Made by a program: the position numbers and the translations under genes. A DNA stretch of 64,000 nucleotides. Source: Desulfobacteraceae bacterium. Lineage in GTDB: Bacteria > Desulfobacterota > Desulfobacteria > Desulfobacterales > Desulfolunaceae. The notes beneath the pieces are model-generated. The model worked only from the letters and a program-made list of their open reading frames with translations. It did no database searches and was not told where the DNA came from. The stretch covers positions 1 through 64,000 of the forward strand of contig JABXKT010000002.1 of assembly GCA_013619155.1 (NCBI GenBank), read 5' to 3'. Positions 55,184 through 64,000 of the stretch are shown in pieces. The stretch's first letter is position 1, and each line of letters starts with the position of its first letter.

Positions 55184-56488
55184 CGACGATTTTTTGTCAC
55201 ACGTAGTCGATGGCACCACCATTTTTTTCATGGGGCGCCGGGAGGTCCGTCCGGGGCGAATATCCGATACGATCTCTACGGGAATCTTTCTCTTGCCATC
55301 GGTAAGGATCACCGACTCACCCGCTCCCATGGGCACCGTCAGTCGCAAGAAACCACAGGAGAGGCCCCTCACCTTGGCGCCTTCGGGCAGACCGGGGGGG
55401 ACAGAGGAGACAATACGACCCTCATGACGCCCCAGTGCCACATCCGTGGTGCAGGTGAGAATGATGCCGATGGTCTCTCCCCTATCATTTAAGACACCAC
55501 TGCCCTCCCCGGCATTAATTTTTCGGGGATCGAATCCGGCAAAGGGAACGGTGTAGAACACCTCGGGGGGATTTTCCAAGGCATCGGCCCCATGGAATCG
55601 TTTGGTAAAACCACTCTTATCCGCATTCCATGGCAGGGTGAAATCCCAGGGGTGATTCATGAAGACCCACCCGCCGATATCCTGATGGGACAGAGGCAGT
55701 ACCGCCCCGGCACGCAAGGAGTCTCGGGAGGCAAGACCGCAGGCACAGAGCCCTGAGACCGCCCCCGCTTCGAGCAAGGCCGTCCAGATCGCCTCGGTCT
55801 TATCCGGGGCGACAAAAATTTCGAAACCGAATTCACCGGTGTATCCGGTACGGGATAGGAGGATGGAGGTACCATCCTTAAGCAAAACCTCCCCGCCATG
55901 GGGAGAGCGGGCATCGAAATGGCCTTTAAAGGAGAAGTAGGGCATCGTGGAGAAGACGGCTTCGGGATCTTTTAAGAGGGCGCTCACAATTTTTGCCGCA
56001 CAGGGCCCTTGAATGTCGATCTTCCCCAGGCTATCGGTAAGATCGGTAACAATGCTTAAGCATCCATCCGAATGTCGCTCCAGCTCCTGGGTGATGGTAG
56101 ATCCCATACCGGCATTCACACAGATCATGTAATGGTCGGCCGCCATCATATAGACCAGGGCATCATCGATCACATGCCCCTTCTCGTTTAAAAAGGCACC
56201 ATAAACAGCCCGGCCGGCAATGATGGGTCCCGGATCTTTTCCTATACAGCGGGCCAGATCTTTAGAGAAACACTCCTGAAGCAGGGCAAGGGCCCCGGGG
56301 CCATCCACGAGGATCACGGCCATATGACTGGTATCGAAGAGACCGGCCGCCGTGAGCACGGCCATATGCTCATGACGGGTCCCGCCACCATACCAGAGAG
56401 GCATCTCATATCCGCCGAAATCGGCCATATTGGCACCATTTTTTTGATGCCACGCGTGTAGGGGAGTTTTTTTTACATGGGGATCCAT
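55181..56488 (-). CDS. gcvT: Aminomethyltransferase (glycine cleavage T protein)
   Basis: The 435-residue T protein transfers the methylene from GcvH-aminomethyl to tetrahydrofolate. It has GGYEMPLWYGGG, LFDTSHMAVILVDGPGAL, the folate-site aspartates in EKGHVIDDALVYMM and SRTGYTGEFGFEIF. ATG at 56488 has AAGGAAAC upstream; upstream in-frame ATGs are less likely. It is about 60 residues longer than usual, with a divergent segment after SRDSLRAG and a basic tail. It heads the gcv genes on the minus strand. Confidence 0.92.
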   Translation of the reverse strand: MDPHVKKTPLHAWHQKNGANMADFGGYEMPLWYGGGTRHEHMAVLTAAGLFDTSHMAVILVDGPGALALLQECFSKDLARCIGKDPGPIIAGRAVYGAFLNEKGHVIDDALVYMMAADHYMICVNAGMGSTITQELERHSDGCLSIVTDLTDSLGKIDIQGPCAAKIVSALLKDPEAVFSTMPYFSFKGHFDARSPHGGEVLLKDGTSILLSRTGYTGEFGFEIFVAPDKTEAIWTALLEAGAVSGLCACGLASRDSLRAGAVLPLSHQDIGGWVFMNHPWDFTLPWNADKSGFTKRFHGADALENPPEVFYTVPFAGFDPRKINAGEGSGVLNDRGETIGIILTCTTDVALGRHEGRIVSSVPPGLPEGAKVRGLSCGFLRLTVPMGAGESVILTDGKRKIPVEIVSDIRPGRTSRRPMKKMVVPSTTCDKKSS

Positions 56489-56913
56489 ATGCGTTTCCTT
56501 GTCCACTTGTTTGATGGTCATGACACGAATTGATATTCCAAGGGAGAGAGTGCAGCACAGGAGTCGATTGAAGCGTTCATGCAGGAGAGAGGTGTTGAAA
56601 AAAACAGATAAAACGAGAGAAGAGAGCGAAGAAATAGCAGAACTATTCAAATATTTCTGACAAAACCTCTCCTTTGTTAAAAACCAGCCACGCCCACCTG
56701 CCAGAGGCTGACGTTTGGTTTAAGGCGTGGGAATGTGGAAGGCGAACCACTGTCGCCTTCCATATAACCTAAAAGTTGCAAGCGTCCTTTGGCCGGATAT
56801 ACAAAGCGGTGAATGCAACTTTTAGGTATAAAATAAACGGGCGCATCGTGGGGCAGGCCGGATCAAAGGGCCGAGTTAGCGCCTCCCAACGCGGCCGCCT
56901 CATCTTTAATGAT
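56489..56913. other. Non-coding gap between the Lrp-like gene and gcvT
   Basis: This 425-bp stretch contains a perfect 9-bp hairpin GGAAGGCGA/TCGCCTTCC (56737-56761), a CCACGCC/GGCGTGG stem (about 56690-56730) followed by TTTTT on the minus strand that may end the regulator transcript, and the short repeat at 56767-56827. I looked for a glycine riboswitch upstream of gcvT and saw no aptamer core. Confidence 0.55.
56767..56827. repeat. Short inverted-repeat element, copy B
   Basis: ACCTAAAAGTTGC and GCAACTTTTAGGT form perfect 13-bp ends. The block 56801-56829 is identical to 28214-28242 of copy A, while the middle is shorter and different. It sits in the gap downstream of the Lrp-like regulator gene. 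Confidence 0.75.
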
Positions 56914-57357
56914 CTAAAGCAGATAGGGCACTTTCAAGTTGTACCCCTTATATACCACAAAAGTCTCCACAGATTGGATATCCTTTACCTTGGAGAGCTC
57001 TTCGGTGTAGAATTCAAGGAGTCCATACCCCTCCTTGAAGAGGACCTGAACAATCATATCGTAGCGGCCTGTCACCACACTGACCGAGACCACACCCTTG
57101 AGACGACTGATCTCCTCCCCCTTGTCCACCAGGTTGACGTGACAGATGTTCATTCCCACAATGACGACCCGATGCCCCTGCAGGGACTCTGGATCGACCA
57201 AACCCGTCACAGCCAAAACGCCCTCATCTTGAAGGCGACGAACTCTGGCCCGCACTGTGTTCTCAGTGATAGAGAGTTCCTCAGCGATCTTTTTAAAAGA
57301 TCGCCTCCCATCCCTCAAAAGTTTCATGATGGCAATATGGGTGTCGTCAATATTCAT
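56914..57357 (-). CDS. Lrp/AsnC family transcriptional regulator
   Basis: The 147-residue protein has an N-terminal winged HTH (DTHIAIMKLLRDGRRSFKKI, then ITENTVRARVRRLQDEG) and a C-terminal RAM ligand-binding domain (VVSVSVVTGRYDMIVQV). ATG at 57357 gives the usual family length; ATG at 57402 and the start at 57423 are also possible. It lies between gcvT (same strand) and the divergent lpdA, so it is a candidate amino-acid-responsive regulator of the glycine genes. Confidence 0.88.
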   Translation of the reverse strand: MNIDDTHIAIMKLLRDGRRSFKKIAEELSITENTVRARVRRLQDEGVLAVTGLVDPESLQGHRVVIVGMNICHVNLVDKGEEISRLKGVVSVSVVTGRYDMIVQVLFKEGYGLLEFYTEELSKVKDIQSVETFVVYKGYNLKVPYLL

Positions 57358-57648
57358 AGACTCTCTCTTGTCCCCTGAGTTCTTCTCTGCTACAGTAAAC
57401 ATAAAATTTTCTCTTTCTGTCAATAATTATTTTAAAAATTCATGTTTCCATCAATTTTATTACTGGTTTTTCATATTTCACACAAAAAACCTACTATACC
57501 GTTTATACCAAAGGCAAATGGGGATCGAACCGTACCCAAGGGCCCCCCATCGTTTCCCTTCAAAAGCCCACATGGGATCATCCCCACCGGTTTTCTCACA
57601 AAAGAAAAATAAATCCCTTTTAAAAAAAACCGTTTAAGGAGAAGACGC

Positions 57649-59082
57649 ATGGCCATGAAAATCACCATTATTGGAGCCGGACCTGGCGGATATACCGCAG
57701 GCCTCAAAGCCGCATCTCTGGGCGCCGATGTGACCATTGTGGAAAAAGAGGGGGCCGGTGGTACCTGCCTAAACTGGGGCTGTATCCCCTCAAAAATCAT
57801 GAAAAATAGCGCGGATCTCATGGAAAAAATGGCCCATGCTGAAACGTTCGGACTCTCGGTGGCGGGAGATATCATCGTGGACATGAAAAAAATCATGGAA
57901 CGAAAGCGCTCTATCATCACTGCTCAGCAAAAGGGCATCGAAGCCCTATTAAAAAAAGCCGGCATCACCTATCTCCTTGGAACGGCCAGAATCACAGGTA
58001 AAGGGAGCCTTTGTGTCACCAGCGGAGACGGTGAAACCACCCACATCTCTTGGGACAATCTTATCATTGCCACGGGTACTGTGCCAATGGCCTTGTCTCA
58101 ATTTCCCATGGATGGCACACGAATTGTCTCAAGTGATGAGGTGCTGAGCCTCACCGAGGTCCCCGAAAGTATCGCCATTGTTGGCGGAGGCGTTATCGGG
58201 TGCGAATTTGCCTTTATCTTAAATGCCTTGGGATCCCAGGTCACCCTCATCGAGGGGATGGATCGCATCCTCCCCTTGGACTCCGTGGAGGAGGAGTGTT
58301 CCAAGATCTTGACGCGCGAGATGAAAAAAAAGAAAATCAAGGTGCTCACCCAATGTACGGTAACATCCGTTGAGACGACAGAAACCTGCGCCCACCTCAC
58401 CATCGGGCCCTCTCCCTTTGCCAAAGACCCAAAGGCCAAAGGGAAAAAGGAGACCTCCCAGACGGTGACCATGGTGGCCTTCTGCATCGGGCGCAGCCCC
58501 AACTCCGCCGATATTGGCCTCGAACATACCCAGGTCACCTGCGATGAGAGGGGCTGGATAGTGGTCGATGATACGATGCAGACCAGCGATCCAGCCATCT
58601 ATGCCATCGGAGACATCACAGGACCCAACCACATCATGCTCGCCCACGTCGCCACCACCGAGGGGATGGTGGCTGTTGAAAATATCATGGGCGGATCCCG
58701 CACAATGGACTATAGTGCCGTGCCTTCCGGCATATTCACCATGCCCGAGGTGGCCTGCACGGGCCTTACCGAAAAGCAGGCGACAAAAAAAGGGCTGGAC
58801 GTCCGCACCGACACGGTCCTCTTCCGGACCATCGGCAAAGCCCAGGTCCTTGGAGAGATTGCTGGTCAAGCGTCCATCGTCTCGGAGAGAGAGTCCGGTC
58901 GCGTGGTGGGGGTGCACATTATAGGCCCCCACGCCACAGACCTCATTGCCGAAGGAACCCTTGCCGTGGCCCAGGGACTCACCGTCACGAATCTTGCTGA
59001 GACCATCCACGCCCATCCCACCCTGGCCGAAGTGATCATGGAGAGCGCCATGAAGGCAACGGGCCATGCCCTTCATGGATAA
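57649..59082 (+). CDS. lpdA: Dihydrolipoyl dehydrogenase
   Basis: The 477-residue flavoprotein has the FAD motif GAGPGGYTAG, the redox-active disulfide GGTCLNWGCIPSK, the NAD motif GGGVIGCEF, ATP-like GDITG and a C-terminal HAHPTLAE with the active-site His. GGAGA precedes the ATG; a second ATG lies two codons on. It reoxidises GcvH dihydrolipoamide, and no pyruvate or oxoglutarate dehydrogenase genes are nearby, so it is most likely the glycine-system L protein. Confidence 0.95.
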   Translation: MAMKITIIGAGPGGYTAGLKAASLGADVTIVEKEGAGGTCLNWGCIPSKIMKNSADLMEKMAHAETFGLSVAGDIIVDMKKIMERKRSIITAQQKGIEALLKKAGITYLLGTARITGKGSLCVTSGDGETTHISWDNLIIATGTVPMALSQFPMDGTRIVSSDEVLSLTEVPESIAIVGGGVIGCEFAFILNALGSQVTLIEGMDRILPLDSVEEECSKILTREMKKKKIKVLTQCTVTSVETTETCAHLTIGPSPFAKDPKAKGKKETSQTVTMVAFCIGRSPNSADIGLEHTQVTCDERGWIVVDDTMQTSDPAIYAIGDITGPNHIMLAHVATTEGMVAVENIMGGSRTMDYSAVPSGIFTMPEVACTGLTEKQATKKGLDVRTDTVLFRTIGKAQVLGEIAGQASIVSERESGRVVGVHIIGPHATDLIAEGTLAVAQGLTVTNLAETIHAHPTLAEVIMESAMKATGHALHG

Positions 59083-59451
59083 AGGGCCATAAAGGGAGGC
59101 TCCCAGGAGTCTCCCACCCAAGCTTAATCCCTTGCAGCGCCAGATGGCTATGGTATAGTATGGGCGTGAATACTTAAATGTATTAAACCCTTAAGATCCA
59201 AAACCACACCATCGCTTAGGGTACACCCATCCATCTCCCAGGCGATTCGGACGACCAGAATCAGAGCATATGGCATCAAAATGGAACGGATTCGGTCCGC
59301 CAGATCCATTTCATGCCAGTCGAGAACCCCTGTTTACCTGACCCCACCCCGGACCGGCACCCTATATCAATCCCAAGGCCCGGATGGACCCATCCGTCAC
59401 ATCCCCGCCACACACCCGGCCGGTTACCCCTGGCCCATGGAGGTCTCAGAT
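59083..59451. other. Intergenic region lpdA-ald
   Basis: A GGGAG-CTCC/GGAG-CTCCC inverted repeat with one mismatch lies at about 59095-59116, near the lpdA stop, without a T-run. The rest, up to the GGAGG before ald, shows no other feature. An open frame in ald phase runs through it from 59281 but is not protein-like. Confidence 0.45.
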
Positions 59452-60567
59452 ATGATCGTAGGCATCTTAAAAGAGATAAAATCAGAGGAAAATCGTGTAT
59501 CCATGACCCCTTCTGGCGTCGAGGTGATGATCAACAACGGCCATACCCTGCTCGTGGAAAAAGATGCCGGCATTGGAAGCGGCTTCTCCAATGCGATGTA
59601 TATCGAAGCCGGCGCAGAGATTCTCCCCACCCCGGCCGATGTTTTCGGACGGTCCGATATGGTCATGCACGTCAAAGAGCCTCAACCGTCCGAGTATGCC
59701 ATGGTAAAAAAGGACCAAATCGTCTTCACCTATCTGCATTTTGCCGCCGATGAGAGCCTCACCCGTGAATTCTTGAAAACCGACTCCATCGCCATTGCCT
59801 ATGAGACCATAGAGGACAAACACGGGGGACTCCCCCTTCTCACCCCCATGAGTGAGGTGGCCGGACGCATGTCCATCCAGGAAGCGGCCAAATACTTAGA
59901 ACGGATACATGGTGGCCGGGGCATCCTCCTCGGAGGCGTCACCGGCGTCCCTCCAGCAACGGTGGTGGTTATCGGCGGTGGTGTTGTCGGCACCAACGCG
60001 GCTCAGATGGCCTGCGGACTCGGTGCCAAAGTCTATCTTCTGGACATGAACCTGGACCGCCTGCGCTACCTCTCGGAGGTCATGCCCAAAAATTGCTTCC
60101 CCATGATGAGTTCCCCGGCCACGGTGCGGCAACTGGTCCAGGAGGCCGATGTCGTGGTGGGGGCCGTGCTCATACCCGGAGCCAAGGCCCCCAAACTCAT
60201 CACACGCGAGATGCTGGGTACCATGAAACCAGGGGCGGTCATCGTGGACGTGGCCATCGACCAGGGCGGTTGCTTCGAAACCTCCAAGCCCACCACCCAC
60301 GGAGATCCCATCTATGTGGTGGATGGCATCATTCACTATTGCGTGGCAAACATGCCCGGAGCCGTCCCCATCACCAGCACCATTGCCCTCACCAACGCCA
60401 CCCTCCCCTATGCCGTCTCCATTGCCAACAAGGGGTGGAAACAGGCGTGCAGAGACGATAAAGGCATCAAACTGGGGCTCAACATGGCCCATGGCAAAAT
60501 AACCTACAAAGGGGTCTCTGAGGCCTTTGGCCTTGATTACACACCGGCCGACGCCCTCCTCTCTTAG
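59452..60567 (+). CDS. ald: Alanine dehydrogenase
   Basis: The 371-residue enzyme interconverts L-alanine and pyruvate plus ammonia with NAD. It begins MIVGILKEIKSEENRVSMTP, contains the substrate-site MHVKEPQPSEY and TYLHFAAD, and the NAD motif GGGVVGTNAAQMA. ATG at 59452 follows GGAGG by eight bases. It is followed by a hairpin terminator and a Na+/alanine symporter gene, suggesting alanine uptake and oxidation. Confidence 0.96.
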   Translation: MIVGILKEIKSEENRVSMTPSGVEVMINNGHTLLVEKDAGIGSGFSNAMYIEAGAEILPTPADVFGRSDMVMHVKEPQPSEYAMVKKDQIVFTYLHFAADESLTREFLKTDSIAIAYETIEDKHGGLPLLTPMSEVAGRMSIQEAAKYLERIHGGRGILLGGVTGVPPATVVVIGGGVVGTNAAQMACGLGAKVYLLDMNLDRLRYLSEVMPKNCFPMMSSPATVRQLVQEADVVVGAVLIPGAKAPKLITREMLGTMKPGAVIVDVAIDQGGCFETSKPTTHGDPIYVVDGIIHYCVANMPGAVPITSTIALTNATLPYAVSIANKGWKQACRDDKGIKLGLNMAHGKITYKGVSEAFGLDYTPADALLS

Positions 60568-60662
60568 ACGCATCCACCCAAAGAGACACGGCCAACCATT
60601 GATGGGGAAAGGCCAGTAAATGAACCCCGCCTATCTGGATCTACACCAAAAAAAATAATCAT

Positions 60663-60692
60663 ATGGCACAGGGAATATGGGGCCTGTGCCAT
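60663..60692 (+). terminator. Hairpin terminator after ald
   Basis: ATGGCACAGG at 60663-60672 pairs perfectly with 60683-60692 over a 10-nt loop, about 95 bp past the ald stop. It is followed by a pyrimidine-rich run rather than a pure T-run. Confidence 0.6.
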
Positions 60693-61104
60693 CCCCCTCT
60701 TCCTACTTTTAAAAATGGCACCAACCCATAACGCCCAAGAAAATTTATCTCACCTACAGCATCCCAAAGTAACCCTACCACACCGAGCAATACACTCAAA
60801 TTTAAAGGAGGATATTGATTAATCATTCAAATGATGCTCTACTAATTTTCAATTTCAAATAGAACATCCCCATCAAACCACGTTTTCTTGTTCCCATTAG
60901 GATATAGCTTATACATTTATTCCATCCGCTTAACTTATCTCTTTTTAGACAGGACGTTAAGAACCCACGCACGGAAAGATAATAGCTTACTTGTCTCTTT
61001 AAAGGGTTGTGAACGTACCTCGGTTAACGCATGCTATACATCTTGAGTGTAAGGCACCACTCATAGCAGATATGTAACACCACATAACCATTGGAGGCGT
61101 TTTT
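60693..61104. other. AT-rich upstream region of the symporter gene
   Basis: About 410 bp without ORFs lead to GGAGG and the ATG of the alanine symporter. I see no clear promoter pair with standard spacing and no riboswitch. Confidence 0.45.
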
Positions 61105-62451
61105 ATGGAGAGCTTTATTCAGTTACTGGATAAAATTGACAGTATCATCTGGGGAGCCCCCCTTCTTGTGCTTCTTGTGGGCACTGGCCTATGGCTGACC
61201 CTGTCCTTAAAGGGAATCCAGTTCACCACACTGCTTCACTCCCTTTATCTGGCACTGATCAAACGCAAAGAGGAGGGAGATGCTGGAGAGGGTGATATCA
61301 CCCACTTCCAAGCCCTTATGACCGCTCTATCTGCCACAGTGGGGACCGGAAATATCGCCGGCGTGGCCACGGCCATCGCCATCGGTGGACCCGGAGCCAT
61401 GTTCTGGATGTGGGTCACCGGCCTGGTGGGGATGGCCACCAAGTATGCCGAGGCCGTTCTGGCCGTTAAATATCGAGAAAAAGATGAGAATGGGAACATG
61501 TGCGGTGGCCCCATGTACTACATCACCAACGGCCTCGGATGGAAATGGATGGGCACCATGTTTGCCATCTTCGCAGCCGTTGCCGCCTTTGGTATCGGCA
61601 ACATGGTGCAGTCCAACTCCGTTGCCGATGCGGTTCACGCCACCTTCAACATCCCCGTGGGCATCACCGGCCTCATCCTCATGTTCTTTGTGGGCCTGGT
61701 CATCGTCGGTGGCATCAAGAGCATCGGCAAGGTCACCAGTGTGCTGGTACCCATCATGATCGTCTTCTACATCCTCGGAGCCTTGATTATCCTTATCATG
61801 CATGCTGGAGCCATCCCGGCGGCCATGAAACTCATCATCACCCAGGCCTTCAACCCCACAGCCGCCACCGGTGGCTTTGCCGGCGCCGGCATCATGCTTG
61901 CCGTACGCATGGGTGTCGCACGCGGGGTCTTCTCCAATGAGTCCGGCCTGGGCAGTGCCCCCATCGCAGCGGCGGCCGCTCAGACCAAACACCCGGTCAC
62001 CCAGGCCCTGGTCTCCATGACCCAGACCTTTATCGACACCCTCGTCGTCTGTTCCATGACCGGCCTGGTGCTCATCATCACCGGAGCGTGGACGAGCGGT
62101 AAAAATGGCGCCGAACTCACCACCTTCGCCTTTCAAAGCGCCATTCCCGGAGGGGCCCTTATCGTCACCATCGGGCTCATTCTCTTCGCCTACTCCACCA
62201 TCCTCGGCTGGTGCTATTACGGAGAGAAATCCATTGAGTACCTCCTGGGTGAAAAAGCAATTCTGCCCTACCGTATTCTCTTCGTCATCTTCGTGGGTGT
62301 GGGAGCCACACTCAAGCTCAACCTGGTATGGACCATGGCCGATATCTTCAACGGCCTCATGGCATTCCCCAACCTCGTCGCCCTACTGGCACTGACCCCT
62401 GTCATCGTGAGCGAAACAAAAGATTACTTTGAGAATCATTATAAAAAATAG
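61105..62451 (+). CDS. Sodium:alanine/glycine symporter (AGCS family)
   Basis: The 448-residue protein has about ten membrane segments and the AGCS signatures: [19 protein letters not shown] near the N-terminus, [22 protein letters not shown], and [17 protein letters not shown]. It couples Na+ to uptake of alanine or glycine. Its position after ald and the glycine cleavage genes fits use of these amino acids. GGAGG precedes the ATG and an intrinsic terminator follows. Confidence 0.94.
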   Translation: MESFIQLLDKIDSIIWGAPLLVLLVGTGLWLTLSLKGIQFTTLLHSLYLALIKRKEEGDAGEGDITHFQALMTALSATVGTGNIAGVATAIAIGGPGAMFWMWVTGLVGMATKYAEAVLAVKYREKDENGNMCGGPMYYITNGLGWKWMGTMFAIFAAVAAFGIGNMVQSNSVADAVHATFNIPVGITGLILMFFVGLVIVGGIKSIGKVTSVLVPIMIVFYILGALIILIMHAGAIPAAMKLIITQAFNPTAATGGFAGAGIMLAVRMGVARGVFSNESGLGSAPIAAAAAQTKHPVTQALVSMTQTFIDTLVVCSMTGLVLIITGAWTSGKNGAELTTFAFQSAIPGGALIVTIGLILFAYSTILGWCYYGEKSIEYLLGEKAILPYRILFVIFVGVGATLKLNLVWTMADIFNGLMAFPNLVALLALTPVIVSETKDYFENHYKK

Positions 62452-62503
62452 GGTGCCCGCTCTTTTGAGTGACCGCACCCCCATATAGGCCGTCACCTTT
62501 AAA

Positions 62504-62538
62504 AAAACCCGTCCCTATGCAATTTAAGGACGGGTTTT
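62504..62538 (+). terminator. Intrinsic terminator of the alanine symporter gene
   Basis: AAAACCCGTCC at 62504-62514 pairs with GGACGGGTTTT at 62528-62538, followed by CTCTTTC. It lies about 50 bp past the stop codon. Confidence 0.85.
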
Positions 62539-62541
62539 CTC

Positions 62542-62898
62542 TTTCAAGAGTACAAAAAAAAGGGCCTCTTTTTTAAGCCGCTTCATTTTATATTATTTTT
62601 TCACGACGTTCGATCGGGAATAAGAGAGCAGACCCGCAAATGCGAGGCGCAGACGTGGGCGAAACCCCACCATACAAGAGATACGCAGCCAGGATAAGGG
62701 ATTAATTAGAGCGAAAAGAGATGTGTATGGAAGGGATAAAAGGGATATAACAGACGATCTATACCCCCAAGGGAAGCGAGACGATCTCTCCAAAGAGAGA
62801 GAGGATGCTCCCCTCAGCCGCGAAGATACCCACCTTATGATATCCGCGAGGGCAACAGGGCATCTTTATAAAAATAGCATCCAACAATAGATGGAATA
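62542..62898. other. Non-coding convergent gap between symporter and GntR genes
   Basis: The 357 bp between two gene ends hold an AAAAAAAAGGGCCTCTTTTTT-like imperfect stem near 62555-62575 and a purine-rich stretch with CGAGACGATC/GATCGTCT repeats around 62750-62790. A 66-codon minus-strand frame (62593-62793) is not convincing. None of the repeat-element family is present. Confidence 0.4.
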
Positions 62899-63555
62899 CT
62901 AAACAGGCTTTCTGATAAGACGAGAAAAGGAGCGCTCCACCACCTCCAGACCGCTTTGAATATTATTTTTCAAAACGATACGGATCTGCTCCTCGTCCTT
63001 GGCCTTGATGGCATCTAAGATCTGACCATGCTCAAAGGAGAACTTATAACAATCGGTGACCTCCTGGCGGTAGAGATTAAGAAACGTCTCCACAGATTCA
63101 ATGAGCTTATTCACGATGGCACACAGATGGGGGAGCTTGGAGGCCTGGTAGATAATCTTGTGAAACTCTCGATCCAGGGTATAAAAATCGGCATCCACAC
63201 TGCCCATACGGCTATGGAGTGCCTCTAACTGAGCGATCTGATCTGGAGTAATAATATTCATGGCCTCAACGGCCAATTGTGCCTCCAAATCAACACGAAT
63301 ACCAAAAATAATGGCAATCTCCTTCCGAGAGGGAGGCGTGGCGACCATAGCCCCTTTATAGGGAATATTTTTCACCAAACCGGAACGGTCAAGACGCATG
63401 AGAGCCTCTCGAATGGGCCCTCTACCGATCCCCAATTCCGTTTCAAGGTCCGCCAACACGAGCCGGGTACCGGGCAACTTCACGCCGGTAAGAATCATAT
63501 CACGAATCTTTTCATAAGCCACAAGGGACTTCATGGAAGATACATTGTTATCCAC
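62899..63555 (-). CDS. GntR family transcriptional regulator (FCD domain)
   Basis: The 218-residue protein has an N-terminal winged HTH (LVLADLETELGIGRGPIREA) and a C-terminal helical FCD domain with the metal-binding Asp/His set (DREFHKIIY, FSFEHGQILDAI). The GTG start at 63555 is chosen because AGGAG lies six bases upstream; the ATG at 63534 is the alternative. Such regulators usually respond to a carboxylic or amino acid. The racemase-family gene just upstream on the same strand is a plausible target. Confidence 0.88.
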   Translation of the reverse strand: MDNNVSSMKSLVAYEKIRDMILTGVKLPGTRLVLADLETELGIGRGPIREALMRLDRSGLVKNIPYKGAMVATPPSRKEIAIIFGIRVDLEAQLAVEAMNIITPDQIAQLEALHSRMGSVDADFYTLDREFHKIIYQASKLPHLCAIVNKLIESVETFLNLYRQEVTDCYKFSFEHGQILDAIKAKDEEQIRIVLKNNIQSGLEVVERSFSRLIRKPV

Positions 63556-63794
63556 GGTTTTTCTCCTACCCGCCAAAAGCGTCATACATTCGTAAAAAAA
63601 AATTAATACCCAAAATACCTCGCAATACGATTGCGCCCACGGCTTGGAAGATCCTGGTACTTTTTGATAAACAAAAAAATTATATATGCTGCACATTCAT
63701 AAGAAAATTTTAAATAGGCGGCTCAAATAAAATCCAATTTTATCTCAACCCACCTTTTTTACTATCCCTTATTTATTTTGTACAGCACACTTTG

Positions 63795-64000
63795 TCAAGA
63801 CGCAGATGTCTCGGTATGGGGCATTTTCCCGTCCCTGGCCACCGCCACAATTTCACGCGCCAAAACGTCTGCAGCATCCACACTGGAAATGGGCAAATCT
63901 TGACCAATAATCCCCAACTCCGTGCATCCAAGAATACCGATTTCGGCCCCCTTGCCGGCAAGGTGGACACAGATCTCAGAAAAATCACGCCGCACAGCAT
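63795..64000 (-). CDS. Asp/Glu racemase-family protein (N-terminus outside window)
   Basis: The C-terminal 67 codons of a gene entering from the right edge contain GILGCTELGIIG, the second catalytic-cysteine motif of aspartate/glutamate racemases, followed by VDAADVLAREIV and a short tail. It lies 239 bp upstream of the GntR-type regulator on the same strand. The substrate cannot be judged from this fragment; hydantoin racemase or arylmalonate decarboxylase-like members share the motif. Confidence 0.8.
   Translation of the reverse strand, partial: AVRRDFSEICVHLAGKGAEIGILGCTELGIIGQDLPISSVDAADVLAREIVAVARDGKMPHTETSAS

Noticed and set aside
56489-56913. Glycine riboswitch upstream of gcvT
   Set aside because: A GGAGAG-like stretch is present on the minus strand, but the conserved aptamer core and tandem structure are missing.
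62593-62793. A 66-codon minus-strand frame between the symporter and GntR genes
   Set aside because: No ribosome site, biased low-complexity purine/pyrimidine composition and no recognisable motif.

Overview
The window looks like chromosome from a sulfate-reducing member of the Desulfobacterota (former Deltaproteobacteria). The main clue is a locus with AhbC, HemB and AhbD, the heme-from-siroheme route typical of sulfate reducers and archaea. Supporting clues are a PPi-type phosphofructokinase, a two-subunit GcvP, and family-level resemblances throughout. This is inference; no database search was possible.

Layout. (1) 1-13.7 kb, minus strand, visibly AT-richer than the rest: a surface-polysaccharide cluster. 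An ABC exporter (Wzm/Wzt-like) is followed by two glycosyltransferases, then RfbF-RfbG-RfbH (CDP-3,6-dideoxyhexose precursor), an acetaldehyde dehydrogenase/4-hydroxy-2-oxoacid aldolase pair, a ThDP enzyme, an NAD(P)-dependent reductase and a truncated C-methyltransferase-like gene. Read as one pathway, these genes could attach a four-carbon branch to C4 of a dideoxyhexose. (2) 14.3-20.5 kb: YciO-like protein, SppA, ribosomal protein S1, Cmk, a second Cmk-like protein fused to a BON-like domain, and a macro-domain protein. (3) 20.9-36.7 kb: holA-lgt-lspA, ileS, rsmG, Nudix, elbB, nitroreductase, a second S1-domain protein, a small exported protein, a hybrid histidine kinase and a ClpX-like AAA+ protein without the zinc-binding domain. 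(4) 36.8-48.6 kb: ahbC-hemB-ahbD, pfp, smc, ftsY. (5) 49-62.5 kb: lipA, lipB, gcvPB, gcvPA, gcvH, gcvT, an Lrp/AsnC regulator, lpdA, ald and a Na+/alanine symporter, together a lipoate-dependent glycine cleavage (or glycine synthesis) and alanine module. (6) 62.9-64 kb: a GntR/FCD regulator and the C-terminal part of an Asp/Glu racemase-family gene.

The strongest non-coding signal is a family of nine intergenic repeat elements between 20.5 and 55.2 kb. They are built from hairpin modules. The best module is a 35-bp palindrome with 16-bp arms and a 3-nt loop, present in eight copies. Its arm sequence differs from copy to copy while pairing is kept, perfectly in four. The elements never occur between divergent genes and are absent from the polysaccharide cluster. 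One has 13-bp terminal inverted repeats. A separate short two-copy repeat lies at 28.2 and 56.8 kb. No tRNA, rRNA, CRISPR array or intact insertion sequence was seen.
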